Assembly: GCA_035764005.1 (NCBI GenBank)
Contig: DASTZZ010000017.1
Span: forward strand, 33,555 to 97,554
Direction: 5' to 3'
From: Terriglobales bacterium
GTDB taxonomy: Bacteria; Acidobacteriota; Terriglobia; Terriglobales; Acidobacteriaceae
Length of the DNA stretch: 64,000 nt
Below are positions 26,069-36,194 of the stretch, in pieces (positions within the stretch are counted from its first letter, which is position 1; each line of letters opens with the position of its first letter). Below the pieces are notes generated by a model that worked only from the letters and a program-made list of their open reading frames with translations, was not told the DNA's origin and made no database searches. Made by a program: the position numbers and the translations under genes.

Positions 26069-26362
26069 CTAACCCTTGGGCTCGACTGCTTCACGATAGG
26101 CCTGGCGTCCGGCCTCAACCGCGGATGAGATCTGATCCTTGGAACGGCCGACGGCGTCTTTGCCCTTCCTCACCCAGGTATCGACCTGCCCTCTGAACTC
26201 CTGGCTGCGATTGGCGATATAGTCGCGTCCCTCGGTGGCCGATTGACGAATTGTGTCCCGTGTCTCGCGGCCTGATTTGGGGGCATATAGAACGCCTACC
26301 AGAGCGCCAAGTCCAAGACCTGCAAGGAACCATCCAATGCTGCTGCTGTCGTTATCAGACAT
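26069..26362 (-). CDS. YtxH domain protein
   Basis: The 97-residue protein has a glycine-rich membrane segment (WFLAGLGLGALVGVLYAPKS), followed by the family's YAPKSGRETRD motif, and then an amphipathic Lys/Glu/Ala helix. YtxH-type proteins are small envelope or general-stress proteins of unknown mechanism. It is the first gene of a probable two-gene unit with the coiled-coil protein. The start at 26362 is the only one before the conserved segment. Confidence 0.85.
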   Translation of the reverse strand: MSDNDSSSIGWFLAGLGLGALVGVLYAPKSGRETRDTIRQSATEGRDYIANRSQEFRGQVDTWVRKGKDAVGRSKDQISSAVEAGRQAYREAVEPKG

Positions 26363-26444
26363 AACTGCCTCCCAGCAAAATTGCCAGTGGAAGTGATGTT
26401 AGCACAACGACGACGGGCTCTTTCTGCCCGGCAGCAACTCTAGC

Positions 26445-28847
26445 TCAAGGAACTTCCGTTACGACTAGTGGTACCGAAGTGGTCTGTGAAGAGCCCGGAC
26501 CGACCATCACGTCGAAGGTTCCTGGCTCGACCACCCAATGCATGTCTGCGTTGAGCATTGAAAGTTCCCTGGGTCCAATTCGGAACTTCACGGTCTTTCG
26601 CTGACCGGCATCGAGATGGACGCGCTCAAATCCTTCGAGCTCCATAACAGGACGCGTGACTGACGCGACGCGCTCGTGAATGTACATTTGAGCGACCTCA
26701 TCTCCCGCGCGCGTCCCTGTGTTTACCACGTCCACTGAGACGGTGGCCTCACCTCCGGGATAGATTTGCTGCGGTTCCACGTGCACATTTTCAAGGTTGA
26801 ACGTCGTGTAACTCAAACCGAAGCCAAACGGAAATAGCGGGGTCCGCGTGGAAAACGCGTAAGTGCGATTCATCGAAGGTTTGTGGTTGTAGTAGTCGGG
26901 CAGCTGACCGACCGATCTAGGAAAAGTGATGGGAAGTTTTCCGCCGGGATTTACGTCACCGAACAACACCTCCGCGGCAGCCGTTCCGCCCTCCTGACCG
27001 AGGTACCAGCCTTCGAGAATCGCAGGGACGTGCTCGGCGGTGTAGTTGATTGAGAGCGGACGTCCGTTGATCAGAAAAACTACAGTCGGCTTGCCAGTCT
27101 CGACAATGGCCCGAACCAACTCATTTTGAGCGCCAAGCAGATCGAGCGAATCGCGATCGCCCAGATGCTGTTCCGACCAGGCTTCACGGTTCGTGCTTTC
27201 GTTCTCGCCGATAACGACGATGGCCACATCAGACTTGCGCGCGACTTCGACGGCAGTTCGAATCGCAGTTGCCTGAGTCGCTGGATCGACCAACTTCACA
27301 TCGTTCTCGTACCAGCCGCGCCAGCCTTCTTGAGCAGTGGTGATCTTGCAGCCCTCGGCATAGAGTACGCTTGCCTGCGAGCCGACGCGTGCGCGGATGC
27401 CATTGAGAATGCTGACCTGATGCGCGGGCTCGCGGCTGTAACCTCCAAGATGGACATCGGCCGCGTTGGGCCCGATCACTGCGATGCTCTTCAGCTTCTT
27501 CAAGTCGAGTGGCAATAGATTGCCGTCGTTCTTCAGCAGCACGATGGCCTCTTCGGCAGCTTTGCGCGCCAGCTGCTGGTGCTCTGGGCTGTTGGTGATC
27601 TTCTGGGCGTAATCGGGATCGATGTAGGGATTCTCGAATAGTCCTAAACGGAACTTCGCCGCAAGGACATGAGCGACAGCATCGTCGAGTTGCTGCTGCG
27701 GCACAATGCCTCGACGTACTTGATCGAGAAGAGTCGCGTAAGTCGATCCGTCGGAAAGATCGAAATCAACTCCTGCCGCAATCGCCAGTCGCGCGGCCTG
27801 AGCTTTGTCCGCCGCGACGTGATGCGTATTGACGAGCATGTCCAGTCCATTCCCGTCGGAAGTCACATATCCGCGGAAGCCCCACTCCTGGCGCAGCACG
27901 CGCTGCAGGAGCCAATGATTGATGTGCGACGGAATCCCATCGATCTCGTTGTAGGAAGCCATCACACTTCCTACGTGCGCTTCTTCGACGGCTGCCCGAA
28001 ATGGGACAAAAAAAATTTCCCGAATCACTCGCTCGGAGTAGTTTCCCGGAGCAGTGTTCGTGCCGCCCTCTGGCTGTCCATGGACGGCGAAGTGTTTGGC
28101 GGTGGCGAGCACATGATGGCGATCGATTAGATAATTCGGTCCCTGCAAGCCTTCGACGGCGGCAACGCCGATGCGCGCCGCCAGATACGGATCTTCTCCG
28201 TAAGTCTCTTCCGTCCGCCCCCAGCGCGGATCGCGCGCCAGGTCGAGCACCGGAGTAAACGCCTGATTCACTCCAGATGAGGCCATCTCATCGGCAGCAG
28301 CATTGAACACCTCGCGCACCAAACTAGGATCCCAAGTGCTGGCAAGTCCCAGCGCCTGCGGAAAACTAGTGCTCCCGTTTTCCATAAATCCGTGCAACGC
28401 CTCGCCCTGAAAGATAGCGGGAATGCCAAGGCGTGTCTTCTCGACCAAATACCTCTGCGCAGCGTTGCGCAGCACCGCACTGTCATGAGGGGTGAAATCG
28501 GAATCGATGCTGTGGAGCTTGCGAAACGCGGCGGGCGCGTCCTCCGGCTTGAATTTGCTTGTGGTATCGACTATCGGGCGAGGCCGTCCGCCGGCGATCT
28601 GCTCGATCTTTTCTTCGAGTGTCATGCGGCTGAGAAGATCTGCGACGCGGTCGTTGATCGCAAGTTGGGAATTGCGATACGGCTCCGTCGCAGTTGTTCC
28701 GGAGTCTGCAACTTGCGCAAACATCACGATCGGGATGGCACAGATCACTGCGATTTTCCACAACGAAGGACCGCACACCGCGTTTTCGTGAACCTGATCA
28801 CACGGCGCCCGTCTCGGCTGTGATGTCGGTCTAGAACTTGGCTTCAT
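26445..28847 (-). CDS. glycoside hydrolase family 3 (beta-glucosidase/beta-xylosidase type), exported
   Basis: From the ATG at 28847 the product is about 800 residues with a signal peptide (LWKIAVICAIPIVMFAQ) after a basic N-terminus. The GH3 N-terminal barrel includes VLDLARDPRWGRTEETYGEDPYL, ATAKHFAVHGQPEGGTN and the nucleophile region GYVTSDGNGLDM. The second domain holds EAIVLLKNDGNLLPLD and GENESTNREAW. A C-terminal fibronectin-III-like domain ends the chain. It removes terminal beta-linked glucose or xylose from oligosaccharides in the periplasm. The residues after the nucleophile Asp are GNG rather than the more common W or Y. Upstream ATGs exist at 28907 and 28856. The gene diverges from the first TonB receptor gene. 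Confidence 0.92.
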   Translation of the reverse strand: MKPSSRPTSQPRRAPCDQVHENAVCGPSLWKIAVICAIPIVMFAQVADSGTTATEPYRNSQLAINDRVADLLSRMTLEEKIEQIAGGRPRPIVDTTSKFKPEDAPAAFRKLHSIDSDFTPHDSAVLRNAAQRYLVEKTRLGIPAIFQGEALHGFMENGSTSFPQALGLASTWDPSLVREVFNAAADEMASSGVNQAFTPVLDLARDPRWGRTEETYGEDPYLAARIGVAAVEGLQGPNYLIDRHHVLATAKHFAVHGQPEGGTNTAPGNYSERVIREIFFVPFRAAVEEAHVGSVMASYNEIDGIPSHINHWLLQRVLRQEWGFRGYVTSDGNGLDMLVNTHHVAADKAQAARLAIAAGVDFDLSDGSTYATLLDQVRRGIVPQQQLDDAVAHVLAAKFRLGLFENPYIDPDYAQKITNSPEHQQLARKAAEEAIVLLKNDGNLLPLDLKKLKSIAVIGPNAADVHLGGYSREPAHQVSILNGIRARVGSQASVLYAEGCKITTAQEGWRGWYENDVKLVDPATQATAIRTAVEVARKSDVAIVVIGENESTNREAWSEQHLGDRDSLDLLGAQNELVRAIVETGKPTVVFLINGRPLSINYTAEHVPAILEGWYLGQEGGTAAAEVLFGDVNPGGKLPITFPRSVGQLPDYYNHKPSMNRTYAFSTRTPLFPFGFGLSYTTFNLENVHVEPQQIYPGGEATVSVDVVNTGTRAGDEVAQMYIHERVASVTRPVMELEGFERVHLDAGQRKTVKFRIGPRELSMLNADMHWVVEPGTFDVMVGPGSSQTTSVPLVVTEVP

Positions 28848-28991
28848 GTTTCGCATTTTAGAAATCACAAGGCAGAACGCCCGGGAGGGGAGCCAGTTGT
28901 AAATCACACGGCTGGGGCTGTCAACGGTTATCGATGCAGTGCGGATTCTTGGAAAGCCTCTCCTAAAACGATTTTCTTTTGCACAAAAGAC

Positions 28992-29021
28992 TTGACAGGG
29001 ACGTAGCGGACAGGGCTTAAT
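28992..29021 (+). promoter_or_regulatory. promoter of TonB receptor 1
   Basis: A perfect TTGACA (28992-28997) is followed after 18 bases by CTTAAT (29016-29021). The same -35, the same spacing and the same GCTTAAT occur before the second TonB receptor gene (36165-36194). The transcript leader would be about 240 bases, in which no known riboswitch was recognised. Confidence 0.65.
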
Positions 29022-29264
29022 GTTCCGCCTTAAAGGTTTAGATTGCCGCGCGACACAAGCGCAGTTCGGCCGGCCCCCGGAATTGAACTTGGAACATTGC
29101 CAGAGCTCGAAGCCTGTGAATAGCTCTTACGCTTGCAACCGGCTCCGCAAGAAAGCTTCGCACCCCACTCGGCACCCAAGGCAGTTCTTGGTAGTCCGCC
29201 ACAAATGCAATTGTTGGAAGTGCGTCGGCAGCATGCAGGCAATTGAAAACCATTTGGAGGGACT

Positions 29265-32200
29265 GTGAGAAAAGCGATTACCTATTTCAGTATCGTGAGT
29301 GTGGCCCTTCTCCTCATGCAGCGGCCAACCCATGGTCAAACGATAACCGGTTCGTTGAGCGGCACGGTCACAGACCCGACTGGCGCGGTTGTGGCCGGTG
29401 CGCAAGTCACGCTCATGAATGAAGCCACGGGCTCAAACAGCACTGCAAAATCCAATGGTTCCGGATTCTTCAGCTTCCCCGCGCTGCTCCCGGGCACATA
29501 CGACTTAACGGTGTCCTCCAGCAGCTTTTCCACATATAAGTTGACCGGCATCACGCTTTCCGAGCACGAGAGCCGGACAGTTTCAAACATCATGCTAAAG
29601 CCCGGATCGGAGGCGCAGGAAATCACGGTCACTGAGGTCGCCACGCCGGTCCCGGTCGATTCAGGCGCCAGCAGCACCACCTTGAACAACACGATGGTGA
29701 GTCAGATGCCCATCCAGGGCCGTGATGCAGCGGAGTTGATCCGCTTGATGCCTGCAATGGCGATGAACAGCGGCCTCGGTCAGAGTCAATGGAACAGTGC
29801 CACCACACAGATCAATTCCGGCCCGATTGGGAACTTCTCCGCAAATGGCACCCAGCCGTATGGCGGCATGCAGTTGATCATGAATGGCTCCGTCATCACG
29901 GACGCTGGTAATCAGGGAACCCAGATTGCGAATGTCAACCAGGACATGACTTCCGAGTTGACGATTCAGAACTCATCGTTTGACGCCGAGTACGCTCACG
30001 GACCGGTCACGGTAAGCGCCACCGGTAAGCAAGGCACCAGGGACTTTCATGGAGAAGCCTATGGCTATGCGCGCAATGGCAGCTTGAATGCCAACAACTC
30101 ATTCTTTAATGCCAACAATGTCAAGAAGCCGATCGACCACTACTGGTATCCCGGCGGCAACCTCGGTGGCCCGATCATCCTCCCGGGCACGAGCTTCAAC
30201 AAGAATCACGACAAGGCATTCTTCTTCGTTGGCTTCGAGCGTCTCATGCAGCAATCAGCGGGAACGCTCCACAAGTACATCGTGCCCACCTCGCAGTGGA
30301 TGGCGGGCGATTTCACCGCGGCCTCTATGGCGCCTTATTCAGCGAACTACGGCACAAACGAATTCCCCTGTGATGCAGGTGCAGTGGGAGCGAGCAATTA
30401 CGGAAAGTTCTGCCAGGGCGCCATCGATGCCAGCCAAATTACGCTGTATGGTCCGGGTGGGGTTGCCTATTCTCCGGCTGCGTACGATGCCGCGGTTGCA
30501 GCCAACATCGCAGACTCGAAAGCAAATCCTCTTCCTACCGTTACGGGCAGCAGAATTTCTCCCAGCATCATTGATCCTAACGGGCAGATCCTGATGAAGC
30601 TGCTGTCGGGGGCGCCTGGACTGCAATCCATTGATCCAAATGCAAATTGCAGCGGCAGACCGTGTGGCTTTAACTCCCAGTTTTTGGACAATCCTCCCGT
30701 TAACGGCAACCAGCTAACTCTCCGTGGCGATGTCAACATCACGGAAAAAATGAAAGCATTTGCGAGTCTGACTCGGCAGACCGAAGGCGATATCAACAAC
30801 ATCGGTCTGTGGTGGTGGGCTGGCGATGCAGTGCCTTATCCGTCCCAAACCCCAGCCAATCAACTCAGTCGTGCCTGGAGTGTAGGAGTCACGAACACGC
30901 TCAGCAATACGATGGTGAATGAGGCGACGTTCGGCTATGCGTATTTCATCAACCCAGTTACATTAGCCAATCCGAAGGCAGCCGATCCCGCTACCTATAA
31001 CTACAACGTCAAAACGCCCTTCCAGCAGCCAGTGGCGCAGATTCCAGACATCGTCAGTTGGTGCTGCTCGCCCGGAGGCGGCAACTCAGCAAACTCGGCC
31101 ACGGCAGCCGGATTCGGAGCGTCCTCTTTCGGAACAAATCCGAAATGGTACGGTAACGCGGCAGGCAAGGACAGCTACACACCGGATTTTGCCGACAACT
31201 TCAGTTGGGTGAAGGGCCGCCATAGCATGAAGCACGGCTTCTTCTGGGCTCGTTACGCCAACGTGCAAACCGAAGGCGCCTGTTGCGGCGGCGGAACGGT
31301 CGGACAGTGGGAATTCGATCCGTGGAACTCCACTGGAACAGGCAACTTATATGCCGACATGCTGCTGGGCCGCGCAGTAAGTTATACCCAGGCCGGCAGT
31401 AACTTCACTGACAATGTCCGCTACAGCGAAATCAGCTTCTACGACCAGGACAAGTGGCAAATCCACCCACGCGTAACGCTGAGTTATGGCATACGTTTTG
31501 AACACGAGGGTCAATGGGCGCCCACCAATGAAAACCAGGGGATCATGGTATGGGATCCCAGCAACTCGATCCAACCTTACAGCAAGACCAGCACCAATCC
31601 TCTTGCTGGGTTCGTCTGGCACGGCATAGATCCGAGCATTCCTCTTTCAGGTTGGTCCAGCAAGCCGCTCAATGTTGATCCGCGCGTGGGGGTAGCATGG
31701 GACATCTTTGGGACAGGTCACACAGTGTTGCGCGGAGGCTTTGGTGTTTATCGCTTCCAGGTCGCTTATAACAGCGTGACCGCCGGTGGCATGTTGGATG
31801 CTCCACTGGGTCTGAAGAACTTCACCAGCAATTGCACTTTTAGCTCACTTGCTTCTCTGGGAGCTTGCGGGGCTGCCGCAGCAGGCGCCAGAAACACAAC
31901 CAACTACGGCGGTATGCTCGCCGGTGATGACGCAACGCCTTATACGCAAACCTGGAACGTAATCATTGACCAGCAGGCTCCCTGGCGTTCCCATTTTGAA
32001 ATCCAGTATGTCGGCAATCGCAGCCGCGATCTGCTGATTTCTCCAAACGGCAACGGCGGCATAGGTCTTGCGCAGATCAATTACGTTCCGGTAGGTGGGC
32101 TTTTCAAGCCCGATCCCGTGACAGGAATTACGTACTTCTGTCAGGGTGCGGCAAGCGCGACTTGCGATAATGGCGCTCCCCCATCCAGCGCAATACCAGA

Positions 32201-33053
32201 CTTCCGCCCCTACGACTACGGCAATGGCCTGTATGCGCTGCGCCACGGCAGCTACTCCAATTACAACGGTCTGGTAGTGCAGTGGATGAAGCAGACAGGA
32301 CCCGCAGTCTTCAATCTCAATTACACCTGGAGCCATACTCTAGGAATCCGTGACGGCAACAATGACAACGGTCAGGGTGCGGGCGCTTCGGTTGATGCGT
32401 TCAACCTGCGGAACAACTATGGCACTCTCGCCTACAACAGGTTCCACGTGTTTAATGCCTCGTATGTGCTCAGTCTGCCGAGCCCAATCCATGAAAATGC
32501 GTTTTTCGGCCAGGCTGTAAACGGATGGAAAGTCTCCGGCATTCTGCAACTGCAGAGCGGACCCCCGCTTCAACCATTGACCAACGGAACGTTGAACATT
32601 GGCTACCCGGGCGGCGTCAGCAATCAGAGCATCCTTGGCACCGATGGCATGGTGCTTGAACCGTACCTGACCTGTGATCCAAGAAACGGTGGCGGGAAGT
32701 TCTTCAATACGAGCTGCTTCACAGTTCCCACTACTCGCGGAACGAATGGCCCGACCGTTTGGCCTACGATCGTTGGTCCGGCATACTTTGACACTGATCT
32801 AGGTGTCTACAAGGACTTCAGAGTGACTGAACGCCAGAAAGTTGAATTCCGGCTTACGGCGTTCAACATTCTCAACCACCCGAATCAGCAGTTCGGGCTA
32901 GGCAGTGACGTGAATCTGAGTTTGGGCTGTCCGTCTGGTCAGACGTGCACGTCGGCTTCTCAATTCGTTAACACGAACTCCAAAACCACTGGTACTCCGC
33001 TGTATTCATACGGCAACAGAACGGTCGAGCTTGCTTTGAAGTATTCGTTCTGA
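29265..33053 (+). CDS. Oar-like TonB-dependent outer-membrane receptor 1
   Basis: The 1262-residue protein has a signal peptide (residues 1-24), a carboxypeptidase-regulatory-like beta-sandwich (ITGSLSGTVTDPTGAVVAGA and on, about residues 26-110), a plug region (VSQMPIQGRDAAELIRLMPA, DAEYAHGPVTVSATGKQG) and a long beta-barrel that ends in an aromatic residue (ALKYSF), as outer-membrane proteins do. This is the Oar/CarboxypepD_reg receptor type that is expanded in Acidobacteria and thought to import oligosaccharides or other large ligands. The GTG start is set by GGAGG four bases upstream. A terminator lies after it, so CRTAC1 protein 1 has its own or read-through expression. Confidence 0.9.
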   Translation: MRKAITYFSIVSVALLLMQRPTHGQTITGSLSGTVTDPTGAVVAGAQVTLMNEATGSNSTAKSNGSGFFSFPALLPGTYDLTVSSSSFSTYKLTGITLSEHESRTVSNIMLKPGSEAQEITVTEVATPVPVDSGASSTTLNNTMVSQMPIQGRDAAELIRLMPAMAMNSGLGQSQWNSATTQINSGPIGNFSANGTQPYGGMQLIMNGSVITDAGNQGTQIANVNQDMTSELTIQNSSFDAEYAHGPVTVSATGKQGTRDFHGEAYGYARNGSLNANNSFFNANNVKKPIDHYWYPGGNLGGPIILPGTSFNKNHDKAFFFVGFERLMQQSAGTLHKYIVPTSQWMAGDFTAASMAPYSANYGTNEFPCDAGAVGASNYGKFCQGAIDASQITLYGPGGVAYSPAAYDAAVAANIADSKANPLPTVTGSRISPSIIDPNGQILMKLLSGAPGLQSIDPNANCSGRPCGFNSQFLDNPPVNGNQLTLRGDVNITEKMKAFASLTRQTEGDINNIGLWWWAGDAVPYPSQTPANQLSRAWSVGVTNTLSNTMVNEATFGYAYFINPVTLANPKAADPATYNYNVKTPFQQPVAQIPDIVSWCCSPGGGNSANSATAAGFGASSFGTNPKWYGNAAGKDSYTPDFADNFSWVKGRHSMKHGFFWARYANVQTEGACCGGGTVGQWEFDPWNSTGTGNLYADMLLGRAVSYTQAGSNFTDNVRYSEISFYDQDKWQIHPRVTLSYGIRFEHEGQWAPTNENQGIMVWDPSNSIQPYSKTSTNPLAGFVWHGIDPSIPLSGWSSKPLNVDPRVGVAWDIFGTGHTVLRGGFGVYRFQVAYNSVTAGGMLDAPLGLKNFTSNCTFSSLASLGACGAAAAGARNTTNYGGMLAGDDATPYTQTWNVIIDQQAPWRSHFEIQYVGNRSRDLLISPNGNGGIGLAQINYVPVGGLFKPDPVTGITYFCQGAASATCDNGAPPSSAIPDFRPYDYGNGLYALRHGSYSNYNGLVVQWMKQTGPAVFNLNYTWSHTLGIRDGNNDNGQGAGASVDAFNLRNNYGTLAYNRFHVFNASYVLSLPSPIHENAFFGQAVNGWKVSGILQLQSGPPLQPLTNGTLNIGYPGGVSNQSILGTDGMVLEPYLTCDPRNGGGKFFNTSCFTVPTTRGTNGPTVWPTIVGPAYFDTDLGVYKDFRVTERQKVEFRLTAFNILNHPNQQFGLGSDVNLSLGCPSGQTCTSASQFVNTNSKTTGTPLYSYGNRTVELALKYSF

Positions 33054-33080
33054 CGGGGGTGTTCGAAACGAGTCATGGCA

Positions 33081-33111
33081 AAGGGGATGGTTAGCGCCAT
33101 CCCCTCTTTTT
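33081..33111 (+). terminator. rho-independent terminator of TonB receptor 1
   Basis: The stem AGGGGATGG/CCATCCCCT (9 bp, 6-base loop) is followed by CTTTTT. It lies 28 bases after the receptor stop and just before the CRTAC1 gene. Confidence 0.88.
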
Positions 33112-33136
33112 CGATATTGTGTCGCATAGAGAGCTG

Positions 33137-34852
33137 ATGCGCGTCTGGTCCTCCCGATTCTCTCTTCCTCTATCGCGGCGTACAGCCATCGCACTGCTGG
33201 GTGGCGCGCTCTTGGCATTCCCATTTCGACACTTGTTGAATGCCGACACTGCTCCATCCCCGACGCCCACGATCAAATTCGAACTGCAGACGCTCCCGTT
33301 CCAAGTTGAAACTGATGAAACGCTACAGAGTCCGCATGAGCCCTCCACCATGGCCGGCGGAGTCGCCGTCTTCGACTACAACAAAGATGGTCGTCCCGAC
33401 ATTTTCTTCACCAACGGCGCAAACATAGCCACGTTGAAGAAAGATTCGCCGAAATATTCCAATCGACTCTTTCGGAATGACGGCAATGGCAAATTCACTG
33501 AGGTCACAAAGCAGGCAGGCTTGTCTGGAACCGGATATGACATCGGCGTCGCGGTTGCCGATTACGACAATGATGGCTATCCCGACATTTTCCTGTGCGG
33601 AGTTCACGGTCGCACTCTGTACCACAACAACGGAGATGGCACTTTCACAGATGTAACAAGAAAGGCGGGACTGGATGGATGGAACGATCCGGAATACGGG
33701 CCGCTTTGGTCTATTGCCGCTGCATGGGTCGACGTCAATAACGATGGCTTGCTGGATCTGGTCGTCATTAACTATCTGCAATGGGACTACGCAAAGGAGC
33801 CGCTGTGCGGAGTAGAAGGCCGATGGGACTACTGCAGTCCCAATTTCTACAAAGGCTCGCCCAGCCAGCTATACCTGAATAAAGGTAATGGCAAATTCGA
33901 GGATGTGTCTGAAGCGTGGGGTCTCCGGAAATCCGTGGGCAAAGGCATGGGTATCGGTGTGGCCGACTATGACCTCGATGGCAAGCAGGACCTATTTGTT
34001 ACAAACGACATCTACTACAACTATCTTTTTCACAACACCGGAAAGAAGTTTGAAGAGGTCGGACTGCAGGACGGAGTCGCGTTGGTGGAAGGAGGGAATT
34101 TCATTTCGGGAATGGGTGTGGATTTCCGCGATATCAACAACGACGGATATCCAGACATAATTACGGTCGCTCTCAATCACCAAACATTCCCGATTTGGCG
34201 TAACGATCAGGGTCGCGGTTTTAACGAGATCACGATCTCGAGTGGGATGCGGAATCTGAGCGCGTCGATGGGCGGCTGGGGGCCTGGACTATTCGATTTT
34301 GACAATGATGGCTGGAAGGACCTCTTTGTCACGCGCGGTCACGTTGAGGCACGTGCAAAGCCGGGCATGGAAATCGAGCAGTACAACTCAGTATTTCGCA
34401 ACCTGGGTACGTCAGGTAAATGGGAAGGGCTAACCGTGGAAGCTGGACTTACTGCCGCATCTCCTGCAAGACATCGTGGCTGTGCCTTCGGCGATTTCGA
34501 TGGCGACGGCAGGGTTGATGTAGTCAGCACTGCACTCCTAAGGCCGGCCGAGATTTGGATCAACCGCACAGAATCGTCGGGACATTGGCTCGACGTTTCG
34601 CTTCGAGGAAAGAGGAGCAATAGAGATGGTATTGGTGCAGCAATAAAGGTTGTCACAAAAACGGCTGTTCAGTTCAATCACATGACGAGTAGTGTGGGAT
34701 ACGCGTCATCGAGTCTTGGCCCGGTCCATTTTGGTTTGGGCAATGAAAAACAGGCGGATTCTGTTGAAATTCGGTGGCCTTCAGGCCTCGTGCAAACCTT
34801 ACACAAGATCGCCGGCGACCGTGTTCTTACTGTGGATGAACCTGCGGAGTGA
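33137..34852 (+). CDS. CRTAC1/ASPIC family FG-GAP repeat protein 1
   Basis: From the ATG at 33137 (AGAGAG just upstream) the protein is 571 residues. The N-terminus LSRRTAIALLGGALLAF looks like a twin-arginine signal. Several FG-GAP/VCBS calcium-binding blades follow (FDYNKDGRPDIFF, ADYDNDGYPDIFL, ADYDLDGKQDLFV, DINNDGYPDIITV, FDFDNDGWKDLFV), making a beta-propeller. The C-terminal part (GIGAAIKVVTK, LGPVHFGLGN, VEIRWPSG) is the UnbV/ASPIC domain. Such exported proteins are thought to bind carbohydrates or surfaces. It stands between receptor 1 and a convergent TPR gene and overlaps the latter by 26 bases at the 3' ends. Confidence 0.9.
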   Translation: MRVWSSRFSLPLSRRTAIALLGGALLAFPFRHLLNADTAPSPTPTIKFELQTLPFQVETDETLQSPHEPSTMAGGVAVFDYNKDGRPDIFFTNGANIATLKKDSPKYSNRLFRNDGNGKFTEVTKQAGLSGTGYDIGVAVADYDNDGYPDIFLCGVHGRTLYHNNGDGTFTDVTRKAGLDGWNDPEYGPLWSIAAAWVDVNNDGLLDLVVINYLQWDYAKEPLCGVEGRWDYCSPNFYKGSPSQLYLNKGNGKFEDVSEAWGLRKSVGKGMGIGVADYDLDGKQDLFVTNDIYYNYLFHNTGKKFEEVGLQDGVALVEGGNFISGMGVDFRDINNDGYPDIITVALNHQTFPIWRNDQGRGFNEITISSGMRNLSASMGGWGPGLFDFDNDGWKDLFVTRGHVEARAKPGMEIEQYNSVFRNLGTSGKWEGLTVEAGLTAASPARHRGCAFGDFDGDGRVDVVSTALLRPAEIWINRTESSGHWLDVSLRGKRSNRDGIGAAIKVVTKTAVQFNHMTSSVGYASSSLGPVHFGLGNEKQADSVEIRWPSGLVQTLHKIAGDRVLTVDEPAE

Positions 34853-35966
34853 TCACGTGAGCCTCTGCCCGACGCTTGCGCTCTTGCTCTCTCAGTTGAT
34901 CCACGATGGCTTTTTCGCGATCACCGTCGGCTGGCCGCTTCAGGCGATAGTAGAGCGCCGCTAATTCGATGTGAGGCGAGAGCCACTGCGGGTCTCGATG
35001 CTCCGCAGCCTCAAGGTCGGATAGCGCGGCTGTTGCGTTCCCCTGTGCCTTTTCAATTCTTGCAAGGTGGTAAAGCGCTCCGGATGAATTCGGCTGCGAT
35101 TCCAGCGTTTGCTTGAGTTGCTGTCGGGCCGCCTTGAGATCGCCGGAATCGATGAGTGCACTGGCAAGGTGAATACGCAAATCGGACTCCTTGGGATTGA
35201 GTTCGAGTGCTTTCCGATAGTTTTCCGCCGCCGTTTTGGCATTGCCGGCGTAATCGGCGATCATGCCAAGGATCGTGTATGCCGCTGAGGATTTTGGATT
35301 CAGGTGCAGGAGCGCTTCGGCATCGCGCTTCGCTTCGGCAAAGAAAGTCAGACTGAGGTAGGACTGGGCAGCAAGTTGGTAGGCTTCTTGACTGTCTCTC
35401 TTTTCGGCTACTTTTTGAACGCGTGCCACGCCCTCCAGGTGGTGGCCACTGCCAATCAGCGCTTTTCCTAGCACCCAGTCGAGATCCAAATTGTCCGCGT
35501 TCGTCTTCTCCAGCGGTTCCAGAATAGAAACGGCTTGCTCAGGCCGGCCGAGTTGCACGTCGCAGTCACTCAGCAACGTTGCCACTCGTATATCGTTCGA
35601 ATCCTGTTGATGAAGCAGAGCAAACTGATCCGCCGCTCCTGCGAAGTCGTGTTTTTTGTAGTAAGCGAGGCCTAGATTAAGAACAAGCAGAGGAGTGTTT
35701 GGCGCTTGGTGGAGCGCCAGACGATATTCCGCGATGGCTTCGTCGTAGCGTCCTAAAGAAGCAAGCACCACGCCAAGATTGGCATGAGCCGCCACTATTT
35801 CAGGGTGAAGCCGAACCAATTGCTGATACTTCTTGAGTGCGAGCGCGTTGTCTCCCCCCTGCTGCGCTTGCTCTGCTTCATGGAAGAGCTCTTGTGGACT
35901 GACCTGCTGACCGTCGGCAAAACAACCAGACATCAAGATTATGGCTGCGATCAGCAAACGGCGCAT
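34827..35966 (-). CDS. TPR repeat lipoprotein
   Basis: The 379-residue protein has a lipoprotein-type signal (LIAAIILMSGC, with Cys16 as the lipidated residue) and about nine tetratricopeptide repeats, such as AAHANLGVVLASLGRYDEAIAEYRLAL and AAYTILGMIADYAGNAKTAAENYRKAL split over the units. TPR arrays bind partner proteins. It is probably anchored on the periplasmic side of a membrane. Its 3' end overlaps that of CRTAC1 protein 1 on the other strand. A TPR protein also lies beside the second receptor, which hints at a shared module. Confidence 0.85.
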   Translation of the reverse strand: MRRLLIAAIILMSGCFADGQQVSPQELFHEAEQAQQGGDNALALKKYQQLVRLHPEIVAAHANLGVVLASLGRYDEAIAEYRLALHQAPNTPLLVLNLGLAYYKKHDFAGAADQFALLHQQDSNDIRVATLLSDCDVQLGRPEQAVSILEPLEKTNADNLDLDWVLGKALIGSGHHLEGVARVQKVAEKRDSQEAYQLAAQSYLSLTFFAEAKRDAEALLHLNPKSSAAYTILGMIADYAGNAKTAAENYRKALELNPKESDLRIHLASALIDSGDLKAARQQLKQTLESQPNSSGALYHLARIEKAQGNATAALSDLEAAEHRDPQWLSPHIELAALYYRLKRPADGDREKAIVDQLREQERKRRAEAHVITPQVHPQ

Positions 35967-36164
35967 TTGCCAGCAGTATAGCTTGGGTAACCGGAACTAT
36001 GGCGCTGAGGCGAATCGAGCGGCTCTTAACATCGCGCATTCTTCTCGTACCAACCACGAGCTCAAACGCCGGAGCGAATGTGGTTTTCAGGTGGCGTTTT
36101 GGTTCTCGGCGGGAGGTGTCGCGGTGTAGGTAGGTTCCAACCGGTCACGCTCGGAAGAAAAATC

Positions 36165-36194
36165 TTGACAACGAATCCTCCTATGCAGCTTAAT
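36165..36194 (+). promoter_or_regulatory. promoter of TonB receptor 2
   Basis: TTGACA (36165-36170), 18 bases, then CTTAAT (36189-36194), identical in hexamers and spacing to the promoter of receptor 1 while the spacers differ. The leader would be about 130 bases. No other feature was seen in 35967-36326. Confidence 0.65.
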
